Counted from the first letter of the stretch, positions 39,751 to 53,860 are shown. The stretch is 64,000 nt of DNA from Cacajao melanocephalus (GCA_963573385.1 CAUYLG010039451.1:1-64000); one strand, 5' to 3'. Numbers and translations: made by a program. The notes: generated by a model from the sequence alone, not told the origin.

Positions 39751-41902
39751 GATGCTTTAAAAAAAATCTTTAGAGAAATTGTAGACTGAATATAACATTA
39801 TTGATATGTGTATATGTATTTATAAATGTGATATTAGGATTAACATGAATTCAACCAACATTCACATGGGTGCCAACTATGGACACAAGGCTGCTCAAGG
39901 CTAAAGAAAAATACAAGGCAAAGTCCTGTTTTTCAACTAAAAGAAAATCTGATTAATGGCACTCTTGCATACAACCCAATAGCAATCAGCCCCAACTGTG
40001 CCTCCCTCTAACACAGTCTCCTTTCATGTGGAAATCCCAAAACTGAATGCTCAGCACTCTCTTGATCTGTCAATTAGATGCAATGTTTAGAGATTTGGAA
40101 TGTGGAAGTGAGGCAGGAACCATATTCTTGCTAATTTGGGCATCTTGCTACTAGTCATACACACCTTATTTGTTTTGTTCTGTAGTGGATCTCGCGCATT
40201 GTGCTAGCTAAGAGGCCTTGGCCGCAGCAGATTCCCAATCCCTGGAAGCCTAAGCAAGGCCAAGTCTGCCAATGATATTACAAACACTAAAAGAATACCA
40301 GAGCAGTTCTATTTCCCATACTAACCCGTAACTGATATTACAAAGTTTTGCTTTTATTGAATAAACAAAAGAATTAACAAATGTAATGGAATTTCACCTG
40401 AAATTTTCAGATTCTCAATTAAGCCATCGCCTACTCACCTCTATTGGGAAATTAGTTTCACATATGCTTTCATGTTTTGATGAACTCATTCATTTCAGTA
40501 CAATTTGAGTGTTTCAGGAACTGATACTGAGAGGACAAGTAATCAATTTTCCACAGTCAGGAGAACTAAGGCAAGTCTCTTTGAATAAAAAAAACTCAAA
40601 TCAATCAAAGGAAGTTGGGGAGCCCTGAATTATACCTATATGAAGCTAAATTAGGCTATCACTCATTGAGACCATGCTATTTAAAATGGTGTCCTTTTAA
40701 AATAGTGATTGGTTGAAAGTAGATTAATATACTTAAAACGTGTGAGTCACTTCTTTTTAATTCAAGCAAAACTCACTAACAATCTTTAAAACTTGATTTA
40801 AACTCTTAATGAGTGAATTAGTGGACAAACAAAACATCAGGGGCCATGGTAATAACCATATCCCATATATTCTTCCTTTAACATATAAACTACTGTCTTT
40901 TCTATTATTCTTATTTTGACCATATATACCATTATCATTTTCTTTTTTGCCAAATAGAGCAGAAACACACAAACAATATCAATCCCAAATAATGGGTTTT
41001 TTGTCTTAGTGATTAAAAATAGTTATTTCTAAACAAATCCTATGAGAACCTATTTGCTTCATACAACCGCTTTGTACTTTTTAATAAAACATGATATTAA
41101 ACTTAAGCGAAGTACAGAAAATAATGTTCTATTAATTAAATACATTCATCCCTTAGAAATAAAATATTAACTTCTCTTTCATTAGCCGTGATGTTCACTA
41201 CATAGAAGATTTTAAATATGCATTTCTTCAGAGTGTTTAACTTAAAACACAAGGGATATGTAATTAAGATCTAGGCCTCAGTAACACACGAGGGAAATTC
41301 TGACACTGGAACACATATCTCAAAGTACATTTCTGTTTTCTTAATTTATCTAACACTCTATTAGACTGATAATTTTAACACTGCAACTCTGATGTTTAAA
41401 GTAGGCACTTTGGGAGAAGAAAATTTTAATATAAATAGGATAAAATTGTTCTGCTTAAAGTAGATTGGTATTTTATTTTGATTAAGGGAGAACTGCCTGG
41501 TTACTTAGGCATTTGCTATGAAATGCAATAGGCCACAGCAGGCATCAATAAAAGCCATACACCTATGTCTCACCAATAATGCGTGGCAGCAGAGAAGACT
41601 AAGATAAATTACACAGATCAATTCAGAAAAAACATATTCTTTGACATAACAAATATTGAGGAAGAGAAACTAAATGTAACATAACACTTAGTATTATTGC
41701 CTTACATCATTATAGAGCATTACGGTTTATTTGAAAGAGAATAGACACTTTATCTTACATAATACAATAACCTTGTGCACTTGGAAGAAAGCAATTTTTC
41801 TATTTTAAACATGACGAGGAAACAGAAACTAAGGAGAGCTAAATAGATGAAAGACTTTGTTTTTCAACAATAAACTGTTTGAAAGAAATGTAATAATTTT
41901 TT
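39751..41902. other. Intron, no feature recognised
   Basis: Unique-looking AT-rich sequence. Confidence 0.4.
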
Positions 41903-42011
41903 TTATTTGAATAGACTTAGAAAGGGGTGGCTTTGGGCAATTTTTCTTTAATTGGGTCCTCAATAAAATATATCAACACCTCCCCCATAAAGCCACCCAC
42001 TATTCAAATAA
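41903..42011. repeat. 109-bp inverted repeat (hairpin or short DNA-transposon-like)
   Basis: Left arm TTATTTGAATAG + 10 bases + GGGTGGCTTT (41903-41934). The right arm AAAGCCACCC, A, CTATTCAAATAA (41989-42011) is its complement except for the 10-versus-1 base bulge. Loop of 54 bases. No family recognised. Confidence 0.7.
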
Positions 42012-45000
42012 GGTAAAATCCGTGTACTTTCTATGCCACTAAGAATTTAAGACATGGCTCCTAACCCAATTTCACACCATCTAATCACACTGCCACCTAT
42101 TAATTTCTACTTATGTTTAAATTAAGTAAAATTAATCAAGACGACTATCTAGAGACACAGATACCCACTCTCTACAGAAGCAAGAATGAAAATTGCAAAT
42201 ATGTTCTCATACCTCAAATAGAACATCTAGGAGAGAAGACTAGAGTTTAACAGAAAAGTCACAGGAAACACCAGGGACACACAAGGTACAGGAAGCAAGA
42301 GACCAGCTCACCTGGGACCAGCTGAAGGCCGAGAGGTGACTGGCATTACAGAAAAAGGGTAAGTGAGAGAACTTCAGCTGTTCGAATTCTCACCATGAAC
42401 TGCTGCAATCTGAAACACTGGAGAGCTCCTTTATCCACATGAACCCTAACACTAGCAAGGACAGAGATCTGAACATCCCTGTACCAGACAGAAACTTCTG
42501 CTGGGTTACTCACCTCAACCCAGAGACCTAAGCAGCTACAGCTGGGTGCCAATGTGAGAGCACAGCCATCATAAGACTACATCCTGCCCTGGGAACCACA
42601 GTCCCAACATCTACACATCCTAGGTGCTCACGGACATCTCCCAGTGTCCACCCAGAAGGCTACAGTGGCATAAAACTGGGTGAACCCAAAGGTAGTGCAG
42701 GGTCCTTAGTACTCAAGCACACAGGGAGTATGTCTCAGGGAAAGAAGGGTAGAGCACATCAAAAAAAAAGCAGCCCCAGAAACAAAGGATACCAAGGCAA
42801 GCACCTTTCAGAGCCCAAGAACTCATTGACTGGGACCATGAGAAGTGACCCCACCACCAGCAGTGGCACAAACTCTATGCTTGGTCTCACAAAGAGAGAG
42901 TGAGTTCCCCTCCCACTGGCAGTGGTCTGTGCTCAGACTCAGAAATAGAAAAATGAGATACCTGCTCCCCCTCTACACGCTTCTGTAGGCACAGCCAGTG
43001 CAGTAGCCAGATGTCTGCCTGTATGGGGCTGTGCATGGCAACTATGCACAAATGGCAGCATAACCTCTGTGCCCAGGCTTGTGCAAAGTCAGGATCCCTC
43101 CCCACCTCTGCATGACCATGCAGTGCTGTTGCCATGGAAAGCAGGAGAGCCTGAGAGCTGCATGTCTGGGCTATGTGTGGCGACCCTGTATTGCACCTAC
43201 CGCCAACAACAGCATACACCTCTTGGAACCCAGAGGGTTATCTCACCACTGCTACTGCCATCACTCATACCACACCACCTGCTTAGGGATCTGAAAACAC
43301 ACTCACCAACCTGGACCACTGCTACCACTACCTGAATGCAAGCAAGCCATATGAAGACCCAAAATCTGCCCTGGAGCCCAAGATCAGGCATGCTCAGCCC
43401 ACCACTGCTGCTATGAAGAACAAAAGACTTGCTCACTTGACACCACTATCCCCAGGAAAAATTCACCACAGCCTCCACTAATAACTGTACCCTAAACCAC
43501 CAAGAAAACAACAGATACCACTGACGCTGTTGACAGCTAAAGAAATCATACAGAGACGATGCTGCCACATGCACCCAGAATAAAAGCCAAAGCGTCCTTC
43601 CTAACCAACACCATTGCTGCATCTTCAGGAAACGTTCCTCCCTAAGAAACCAAATTCGAAAAATTGGAAGAAACAACCATTATGACAGATACACCAATAT
43701 CAATGTAAGAACACAGGAAGCATTAAAAAGCAAGGAAATACAACACTTTCAAATAAAAACAGTAATTCCCCAGCAAGATATCTCAATCAAAAAAATTCAC
43801 AAAATTCTGAAAAAACAATTCAAAATTGTGAAACTAAAGCAGCTCAGTGAAAGACAAGAAAATCACAAACAAATAATAGAAGGAAGTTAGAAAAATAATT
43901 TGAGATATAAATGAGAAATTTATGAAAGATACAGGTATCATAAAAAAAGAACCAAGCAAGAATTCTGGAACTAAATAATTCCTTGAATGAAACACAAAAC
44001 ACAATTGAAGGCTTCAACAACAGACTAGACCAAGCAGAAGAGAAAATCTCAGAAATTGTAGATCAATCCTTTAAAATGACTCAATCAGGAAAAAAAAAAG
44101 AACATATATCATGACATACCAAAAAGTGACCAAATATATGAATTACCAGTACACCTAAGGTGAGGAGGAAAGAAAGTGATTCAAAACCTACTTAACAAAA
44201 TAATATATAAAAACTTACTGTAGTCTTGCAAAATATTTAGACAACAAGATACAGATGACCCAGGGATCCCCAATAAGATACAATGCAAAAAGATATTCTC
44301 CATGGCCCATTATAGTCAAACTATCTAAAGTGAATCACAAACAGGAAATTCTAAAACCAGCAAGAGGAAAGCATCTAATTACTTATAAATGAGCCCACAT
44401 CAGGCTAACAGTAAACTTCTCAGCAGAAACTTTATATACCAAGAGAGAATGGGAGGATATATTCGAGGTACAAAAGGGGGAAAAAAGGTAGGCTAAGATA
44501 CCATATCCAATATTATTATTTTTCATATATAAAAAATAAATAAATTCTCTCACAGACAAGCCAAAGCTGAGGAAATTCAAAACTACTACATCACTATTGC
44601 TAGAAATGCTCAAGGGAGTCTTAAACCTGGAAATGAAAGGACAGCAGTTACCGCCATTAAAATATAAAACTCACTGAAAAAGCAAACATAAAAATGAAAA
44701 AAAGACTCAAATTGGTACCACCACAGAAAATCAGCAAACCACAAGGACAATAAGAGAAAAAAAAAAGGAAGAATATACAAAACAACCAGAAAACGATGAA
44801 CAAATCGACAAGAAGAAAACCTCACATATAAATAATATATCTGAATGTAAACAAATTAAATTCTCAAATTAAAAGATATAGATTGACTAAATGGATTTTG
44901 AAAAACATGACCTAACTACATGCTTCCTACAAGAAATATGTTTTACCTATAGACAAATGTATGTTGAAAGTAAATGGATTTTAAAAAATACATGTATTTC

Positions 45001-45682
45001 ACACATAGAAAAAAAAAAGAAAAGCTAGCAGAAATGGCTATACTTATATCAGATAAAACAAACTTTAAGTCAAAAACAGTAAAAACAAAAACAAAACATT
45101 CAAAGGTCATTAAATAATGACAAAGAAACCAATCCAGCAACATGACATGACAATTCTAAATATGTACCCAACACAGGAGTGCCCAAAATCATAAAAAAAA
45201 AAAATAAAAAAAAACCTACTACAGCTAAAGAAAGATATAGAAATCAATACAATAATATTGTGGAATTTCAATCCTCACTCTCAGTATTAGTCAAATAATA
45301 TAGACAGGAAATTAAAAAAAAAAAAAACAAACACTGGACGTAAACTGGACTTTGGACCAAATAGATCTAACAGACATTTACAGAATATTTTATCCAATAA
45401 CTACAGAATATACATTCTTCTCATCATCATACAGGACATTCTTGAGAATCAACCATCTCTTAGGCCACAAAAAAAGTCTCAATAAATTTTATAAAATGAA
45501 AGTCATGTGAAGTATCTTCTCAGATGACAATGGAATAAAATTAGGGAATCAGTACCAAGAGAAACTTTGGAAACTCTACAAATACATGGCAATTAAACAA
45601 CATGCTCCTAAATGACTATTTGTTTAATAAAATTTAAAAAATTAAAATTTCTTAAAACAAATGAAAATAGAAACAAAACTTA

Positions 45683-45766
45683 TAAAAGAGAATCTCAGAA
45701 TCTGAAGACCAGTCTATTAAAATGATCCAGTCGGAGAAAAAAGAAGAATAAAAACAAATGAACAGA
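45683..45766 (+). other. ORF1-like segment inside ORF2
   Basis: GAGAATCTCAGAATCTGAAG then CCAGTCTATTAAAATGATCC and GAGAAAAAAGAAGAAT resemble the ORF1 coiled-coil segment at 44033-44100. Normal ORF2 sequence lies on both sides (CTTAAAACAAATGAAAATAG before, AGCAAAAGCAGTGCTGAAAG after). Confidence 0.6.
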
Positions 45767-48233
45767 GAATTCTGTGGAACATAGCAAAAGCAGTGCTGAA
45801 AGGGAAGTTTAATAGCAATAAATGCCTACACTAAAAAAACACAAATATTTCAAATAATCTAACAAAGCACCTCAAGGAACTAGAAAATCAAGACAAAGCC
45901 CAAAATTAGCAGAAGGAAAGAAATAATAAAGATCTGAACAGAACTAAACAAAAAAGACTAAAAAAGCGATACAAAGTATCAATGAATAAAAAGTTGGTTA
46001 TTCAAAAATAAAGAGAATTGATAGACCGCTACCTAGACTAACAAAGAACAAAACCCAAGTAAAAAAAAGTCAAACATTAAAAACGAGACACAAAAATAGA
46101 CACCACAGAAATACAAAAGATCATAAGATTATTATGAACAAATATCAGAAAACAAACTGGAAAACCTAGAGGAATGAATAAATTCCTAGAAACATACAAC
46201 ATCCAAAGATTGAATCATGGAGAAACAGAAAACTTGAATAGATCAACAATAAGCAGTGAGATAGATTCAGTAATAAAAATTATTCTAGCATAAGTATAAA
46301 GCGGAGCTAGCACCATTTCTTCTGAAATTATTCCAGACAACTGAAAAGGAGAGACTCCTCACTTACTCATTTTATGAGGCCAGCATCATCGTGATACCAA
46401 AACCTGGTAGAGTTACCACAAGAAAAAGAAAACCGCCAGCCAATATTCCTGATGAACACTGATACAAAACTTCTCAATAAAATACTGATAAACCAAATCC
46501 AGCAGCCTGTCCACCACAATCAAGTCAGCTTCATCCATGGGATATAACGCTGGTTCAACATACACAAATCAGTAAAGATAATTAATCACATAAACAGAAC
46601 TAAAGACAAGAACCATATGATTCTCTCAAAAGACACAGAAAAGGTCTTTGATAAAATTCAAGATCCCTTCATGTCAAAAACTTTCAATAACCCACATATT
46701 GATGGAACCTATCACAAAATAGTAAAAGGCATATATGACAAACACACGGTTAATATCATACTGAATGGGCAAAAGATGGAAGCATAACTCTTGGAAACTG
46801 GCACAAAACAAGGATGCCCTCTCTCACTACTCCTATTTAACATAGTGCTGGAAGTTCTGGCCAGGGTATTCAGGCAAGAGAAAGAAAGTATATTCAAATA
46901 AGAAAAGAAAAAGTCAAACTGTCCCTGTTTGCAGATGACATAATCCTATATCTAGAAAACCGTAGTGTCTCAGCCCAAAAGCTTCTGAAACTGATAAGCA
47001 ACTTCAGCAAAGTCTCAGGATACAAACTCAATGTGCAAAAGTCACAAGCATACCTATATACCAACAACAGATAAGCAGAGAGACACATCACAAATGAATT
47101 GCCATACACAATCACTACAAAAAGAACAAAATACCTACGTATATAGCTAGCAAGAGAAGTGAAGGTCCTCTTCAAGAGGAACTATTAACATAAGTCAGTG
47201 CTCAAGGAAATCAGAGAGGACATGAACAAATAGAAAAACGTTCATGCTCATGGATAGGGAGAATATGAAAATGGCCATACTGCCCAAAGTAATTCATAGA
47301 TTCAAAGCTATTCCCATTAAACTACCACTGACATTGACATTGACATTCTTTCACAAAATTAAAAACACTGCTTTAAAATTATATGGAACCAAAAAAGAGC
47401 CTGTATAGCCAAGAAAATCCTAAGCAAAAAGAACAAAACTGGAGGCATCTTGCTACCCAAATTCAAACTATACTATAAGGCTACAGCAACCAAAACAGCA
47501 TGGTACTGGTAACAGACACATATACCAATGGAACAGAATAGAGAACTCAGAAATAAGACCACACATCTACAACCATCTCATCTTCAAAAAACTTAACAAA
47601 AACAAGCAATAAGGAAAGGATTCCCTGTTTAACAAATGGTGCCAGGGGAACTGGCTAGCCATATGAAAGAAATTAAAATTGGACTCCTTCCTTACACCTT
47701 ATACAAAAATTAACTCAGGATGAACTAAGGACTTTTTTAAATGTAAAACACAAAATTATAAAAGCTCAAAATTATAAAAACTCTAGAAGAAAATCTAGGT
47801 AATACCATTCAGGACATAGGAATGGGCAAGGATTTCATGAAAACATATCAAAAGCAATTGCAACAAAAGTAAAAATTGACATACGGGATCTAATTAAACT
47901 AAAGAGCTTCAGCACAGCAAAAGAAAGTATCTTCAGATTGATCAGACAACCTATAGAATCAGAGAAAAATTTTACAATGTATTCATCTAACAAAGTTCTA
48001 ATATCTAGAATCTAAAAGGAACTTAAGTAAATTCATAAAAAAAAAACCAATCCCAATAAAAAACGGGCAAAGGACATGAACAGACAATTCTCAAAAGAAG
48101 AGGCACACATGTAGCCAACAAACATATGAAAAAAAGCCCAATGTCACCAATCACTAGAGAAAGGCAAATCAAAATGACAATGAGATATCATCTCATGCTA
48201 GTCAGAATGGTTATTATTAAAAAAGTCAAAAAT

Positions 48234-48531
48234 GGCCAGGCAAGGTGCCTCCTGCCTGTAATCCCAGCACTTTGAGAGGCCAAGGTGGGTGGATCACTTG
48301 AGGTCAGGAGTTTGTGACCAGCTTGGCCAACATAGCGAAAACCAGTCTCTACTAAAAATACACAAATTAACCAGGCACAGTGGTGAGCACCTGTAATCCC
48401 AGCTACGCGGGAGGCTGGAGCTTGAAAATCACTTGAACCTGGGAGTGAGAAGTTGCAGTAAGCCAAGATCATGCCACCGAACTCCAGCCGGGGTAACAGA
48501 GTGAGACTTTGTCTCAAAAAAAAAACAAAAC
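48234..48531 (+). mobile_element. Alu inside the older L1
   Basis: From GGCCAGGCAAGGTGCCTCC to an A-tail, flanked by AAAAAGTCAAAA at 48220-48231 and 48532-48543. The L1 ORF2 resumes without loss. Confidence 0.92.
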
Positions 48532-49215
48532 AAAAAGTCAAAACCCAAGAGATGCTGGTAAGGCTGTGGAGACAAAGGAATACTTTTACACTGTTGGTGG
48601 GAATGTAAATTAGTTCAACCACTATGGAAGACAGTGTGGCGATTCCTTAAACACCTAGAACCAGAAATACCATTTGACTCAGCAATCCCATTACAGATTA
48701 TATACCTAAAGGAATATAAATCATTCTATTAAAAATATACATGCACACATATGTTCACTGCAGTACTATTAACAATAGCAAAGAAATGGAATCAACCCAA
48801 ATGCCCATCAATTATAGACTGGATAAAGAAAATGTGATACACATATACCATGGAATACAATGCAGGCATAAAAAGGAATGAGATCATGTCCTTTTCAGGG
48901 ACATGGATGGAGCTGGAAGCCATTATCCTTAGCAAACTAACACAAAAACAGAAAACTAAACACTACATATTCTCACTTATAAGTGGAGCTGAACAAGAAG
49001 AACACATGGACACAGGGAAGGGAACAACACACATTGGGGTCTGTCAGGAGTGGAGGGTCAGGGGAGGGAGAGCATCAGGAAAAATAGCTAATGCATGGTG
49101 GACTTAGTACCTAGGTGATGGGTTGATAGTTGCAGGAAATCACCATGGCACCCATTTACCTATGTAACAAACCTGCACATCCTATACTTGTACCCCAGAA
49201 ATTAAAATAAAAGAA

Positions 49216-51610
49216 AAATTCTTTCATCAAAGAAAAGCCCAGGATCAGATGGGTTCACTGTGGAATTCTACCAAATGTATGAAGAACTAATACCAATCTT
49301 CCTAAAGTATTTTAAAAATTGAAGAGGTGGCAATTATCCCTAATGCATTGTACAAGGCCAACATTACTCTGTTACCGAAACTAGACTTGGATATAACAGA
49401 AAAAGAAAACTACAAGACAACATTCCTTATGAACACAGATAGGCGAAAAAAGAAAAAAACCTCAACAAAATACAGTAAATCAAATCCAACAGCACTAGAC
49501 CATGATCAAATGGGATTTATAACAGGGATACAAGGATGATTCAACATATGCAAATCAATAAACATAATACATCATATTAACAAAATGAAGGAAAAAATCA
49601 TATAACATCTCAATAGACACAGAAAAAGCATTTGATAAAACTCAGCACCCCTCATGATAAAGTCTCTCAACAAACTAGGCATAGAAGAACCATACTTTCA
49701 AATAGAAAGGCCATGCATGGCAAACCCACAGGTAACTTTATACTGAATGAAGACAATTGAAAGCATTTCTCACTAAGAACTGAAATAAGAAAAGAATTCT
49801 CACTTTCACCACTCCTATTTAACACAGTACTGGAACCTAGCAAGAGCAATCAGACAAGAAAAAAATAAGTAAAAGTTATCTGAATTGGGGGGAAAAAAAT
49901 ATCAAATTGTTCCTCTTTGCAGATGACATAATCTTATAGCTAGAAAAACCAAAAGACTCCACCAAAAAACCCTTAAGACTTAAAAACTCAGGAAAGTTAC
50001 AGGATATAAAACCAACATCCAAATATCAGTAGCCTTTCTATACATTGAATTAAACAGCTGAAAAAGAAATAAAGAAGGCAGTCCTATCTACAAGAACTAC
50101 AAAAAAAAAAAACAAAATACCTAGCAATAAATATAACCAGGATGTGAAAGATTTCTACAAAGAAAACTACAAAAAAACTAATGAATGAGACTGAAAAGGA
50201 CACAAACTAATGGAAAGACATCCAATGCTCATGAATCAGAAGAATTAATACCATTAAAATGACTACAATGACCAAAAGAATCTATAGGTTCAATTCAATC
50301 CCTTTCAAATCACCAACATATTTCTCACATAAATAGAGCAAACAATTCTATACTTTGTTTGGCATTAGGAGCCCAAATAGCCCAGACAATCCTAAGCAAA
50401 AAGCAAAAAGCTAAAGACATCACATTATCTGAGTTCAAAACACATTATGAGAATACAGTAACCAAAACAGCATGGTTTTGATATAAAATACACACATACA
50501 TCAGTGAAACAGAATAGAGAACCCAGAAATAAATCCACATACTTGCAAACAACTGATCTTCAACAAAGGCACCATGAAAATGTATTGAAACAGGGACACC
50601 TATTCAATAAATGGTGCTAGGAAAACTGGATAACCATATGCAGAAGAATAAAACTGGACCCCTATCTCTCACCATATACAAAGTCAACTCAAGACCAATT
50701 AAAGACTTAAATGTAAAACCCAAATAAAACTACTAAAGAAAAACAGGGAAAACACTTCAGGACATTGGGCTAGATAAAGATTTTATGGCTAGCTAAGACC
50801 TCAAAGCACAGGCAGCAAAAAAACAGATATATGGGACTATATCAGAGTAAAAAGCTCTGCACAGCAAAGGAAACAATCAACAGAGTGAAGAGACAACTAT
50901 GAGAAATAATATGAAGATTTATCAAAAGCTAAAGACAGAACTACCATATGGCCCAACAATCCAACTACATTGTATCTAGCCAAACAAAAAGAAATAAGTA
51001 TCTTAAAGGAATACCTGAACTCACGTGTTTACTGCAGCAATATTAACAATAGCAAAGACATGGAATCAACTAAATAATCACCAACAGATGAATGGATAAA
51101 GAAAATGCAGTATATATACACAATGGAATACTATTTGGACATGAAAAAGAATAAAACAGTATCATTTGCATCAATATGGATGGAACTGGAGGCATTTTGT
51201 TAAGTTAAATAAGCCAGACCCAAAAAGATAAACAACATGGTTTCACTCACACATTGAGAGTTAAAACACTTGCTCTCATGTACATAGAGAATAAAACAGT
51301 AGATACCAGAGATTGGGCTATGAGTAAGGATGATAAAGAGAGGTTATTAATACAAACACACTGTTAGAAGAAATAAGTTCTAACAATTGACAGAAGCTAG
51401 GTTGACTATACTCAGCAACAATAGCATGAACATTTCAAAGTAACTAGAAGAGTGGACTCCAAATGATACCACCACATAACAATGATAAACACTCAAGATG
51501 AGGGATACACCAACTACCTTGACTTGACCATTATACATTATTTGCATGTAAGAAACATTCACATGTACCTCACAAATATGTAAATTATATATCAATAAAA
51601 GGGAAACATT
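49216..51610 (+). mobile_element. L1M-type element, ORF2 second half and 3' UTR
   Basis: Starts within ORF2 at AAGCCCAGGATCAGATGGGT directly after the tail of the preceding L1. It passes FADD-like TTTGCAGATGACATAATCTT at 49915, and ends in a long old-type 3' UTR (TTGACTTGACCATTATACAT, then ACATGTACCTCACAAATATG, ATCAATAAAAG). Heavily mutated. Confidence 0.8.
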
Positions 51611-51624
51611 TTTAGGCATACTGA

Positions 51625-51716
51625 CTTCAAGTGCTCATAGGTACATATGGCTAACCTATATCGAACAGCACAGATATAAAACATGTCCATCACTGCAGAA
51701 AGTGCTGTTGGATTAT
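51625..51716 (-). mobile_element. hAT-type MER DNA transposon fragment
   Basis: TTCAAGTGCTCATAGGTACA, ATCGAACAGCACAGATATAA, CATCACTGCAGAAAGTGCTG match the terminal part of a common hAT-group MER element. I recognise the wording, not the exact family; the strand is a guess. Confidence 0.55.
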
Positions 51717-52377
51717 ATTAACCTAGACATTGACATATAGAGCTAATAACATAATGCCTTGATATTCTTTACAATTTTCATCTCTTTTATATTTGTAAGT
51801 GAGCCCTTTTCTAATTTCAAATGTTGATCATGCATACTCTTTTTAATTTTACATAAGGGGGCAAAAAAATTGTTCTCAATAAATATAAATAGGACAATAA
51901 GTTTGGGAATAGCAATGTTACTGAACATGTTAACAATTTTTTAAATCTAGCTTTAAATGTCTGATCAAAGTTCACTTTACTTTGCTATTTGGCTTTAATT
52001 ATTGTCTTAGCTAAAATACATATCTCACTTGTTAATGTTAGTAATTTATCTATAGACTATGTTGGAGTTTTAAATGTCAATTGGGAATAGAGACAGTGTT
52101 ATTAATTCCTTTCCAAACAGATACCTTTCTTTTTCCTTTGATTACTACAGACTACTATGCTGTTAAATAATAGAAGAGTCTGCCTCATTAAAATCAACAT
52201 TTCGTTGTTAAGTATGGTGTTTGCTATAGGATTTAGATACTGTTCAATATCAGGAAGTTCCTGTCTCATTCTTTTTATTAAGAGTTTCTCTAACTAATGG
52301 ATGTTGAATTTTCACAAGTGCTTTATTGTTATCTGTTGATTTTTTAAAGTTATTTTAAAAATCAGCTGGAAAATGGC
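51717..52377. other. Intron, no feature recognised
   Basis: AT-rich. Part may be an old L1, since AATATCAGGAAGTTCCTGTC and AATGGATGTTGAATTTTCAC resemble reversed ORF2. Confidence 0.35.
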
Positions 52378-52526
52378 ATATATATATATATATATGCAGA
52401 AGAGATACTAGGGCAGAAGCCCTAGTGTGTGCGTGTGTGTGTGTGTGTGTGTCTGTGTATGTGTGTGTATCTGTGTGTGTGCCTGTGTGTATTATCCAGA
52501 TACATAACAGTCCTTTGGTTATTCTC

Positions 52527-52566
<40 letters not shown>

Positions 52567-52611
52567 TATCCATATAGACAGACAGATACATAGATAATAA
52601 AAGTCCTTTGG
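52378..52611. repeat. (TA)n and two (GT)n runs in a duplicated unit
   Basis: (AT) at 52378-52395, imperfect GT at 52424-52490, pure GT at 52531-52564. Each GT run is followed by ATTATCCA and later by AGTCCTTTGG, so a unit of GT plus flank is present twice. Confidence 0.85.
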
Positions 52612-52671
52612 AACCTTGCATAGAGCAAAAATTCTATCTTTATGATTTTCCACAAGATTTATATATTTTTA

Positions 52672-53860
52672 AATTTTTTCCCATTTTTATTTTAGGTCTG
52701 GGGACATAGGTGCAGGTTTGTTACATGGGTAAATTGCATGTCATGGGAATTTATATACACGGTTTTTCAATCCTCACTCTATTCTCACCCTCCACCCTCC
52801 AGTAGGCCATAGTGCCTACAGTTCCTTTCTTTGTGCCCCTATGTACTCAGTGTTTAGCTCCCACTTATAAGAGAGAACATGCAGTAAGTGGTTTGCTGTT
52901 CCTGAGTTAACTGGCTCACGATAATGGTCTCCAGCAGTTCTATCTATGTTGCTGCAAATGACATGATTTCATTAGTTTTATGGCCGCATAGTATTCCATG
53001 ATGTATATGTACTGCATTTTATTTATCCAGTCCACTGTTGATGGGGATGTAGGTTGGTTCCATTTCTCGTTATTTTGAATAGTGTTGCAATGGACACACA
53101 CATGTATGTGTCTTTATGATAGAAAGCCTTATATTCCTTTGGGTATATAACTAGTAATAAGATTTCTGGGTAGAATGTAGTTTTGTTCTCAGTTCTTTCA
53201 GAAATCTCCAAACTGCTTTCCAAAGTGTGTAAACTAATTTACATTGCAACCAGTAATGGGTAAGTGTTCCTTTTCTCCACAACCTTGCTAGAATCTATTT
53301 TGTTTGTTTTCTTTAACTTTTCATTAACAGCCATTCTGACTGGTGTGAGGTGATGCCTCATGGTGTGTTTGATTTGCACTTCTCTAATGACTAGTGATGT
53401 TGAGCACTTTTTTTCATATGCTTGTTGGCCATGTGCATGTCTTCTTTTGAGACGTGTCTTTTCTTGTCCTTTGCCCATTTTTTAATGGCGTTGTTTGTTT
53501 TTTGCTCATTAATTTCTTTAAGTTTCTTACAGAACCTAGATATTAGGCCTTTGTCAGATGCATAATTTGCAAATATTTTCTCCCATTCTGTAGGTTGTCT
53601 GTTTACTCTGTTGATAGTTTCTTTTGCTATACAGAAGCTCTTTAGATAGATGTCACTTGCCAATTTTTGTTTTTGTTGCAATTGCTTTTGGAGTCTTTGA
53701 CATGAAGCCTTTGCCGGGGTTTATGTACACAATGCCATTTCCTAGGTTTTCTTCTAGGGTCTCTACAGTTTTACATTTTACATTTAAGTCCTTAATTCAT
53801 CTTGAATTGATTTTTCTTTATTTAAAATTTGTAAAGTCTAGTTTATAATTTGTTTTTCAA
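52672..53860 (-). mobile_element. L1 3' part (older primate type)
   Basis: Reversed 3' UTR from the T-rich end near 52672 (ACATAGGTGCAGGTTTGTTA), then ORF2 end (GTATTCCATGATGTATATGT, GGTGTGAGGTGATGCCTCAT, CCATTCTGTAGGTTGTCTGT) to about 53860. Sense to CEP128. Confidence 0.85.

Larger units (their letters stand above)
42220..49215 (+). mobile_element. Older full-length L1 (L1PB/L1MA-like), about 7 kb with an Alu inside
   Basis: 5' UTR about 42220-43700, ORF1 about 43700-44850 (CAACAACAGACTAGACCAAG, AAGCAGAAGAGAAAATCTCA), ORF2 about 45100-48650, and a 3' UTR ending TACCTATGTAACAAACCTGC then CCCCAGAAATTAAAATAAAAG. The reverse transcriptase region (46600-47090) retains TTTGCAGATGACATAATCCT, so FADD is recognisable. 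Many stops and frame changes make it a fossil. Antisense to CEP128. Open frames of 60-110 codons in its 5' UTR are not genes. Confidence 0.85.

Noticed and set aside
42887..43676. Several 70-110 codon frames on both strands
   Set aside because: 5' UTR of the older L1; no conserved domain and mutually overlapping.
48188..48622. 144-codon frame on the minus strand
   Set aside because: Antisense translation of an Alu, a well-known false gene.
52355..52621. His-Thr repeat frame
   Set aside because: Product of the (GT)n runs.
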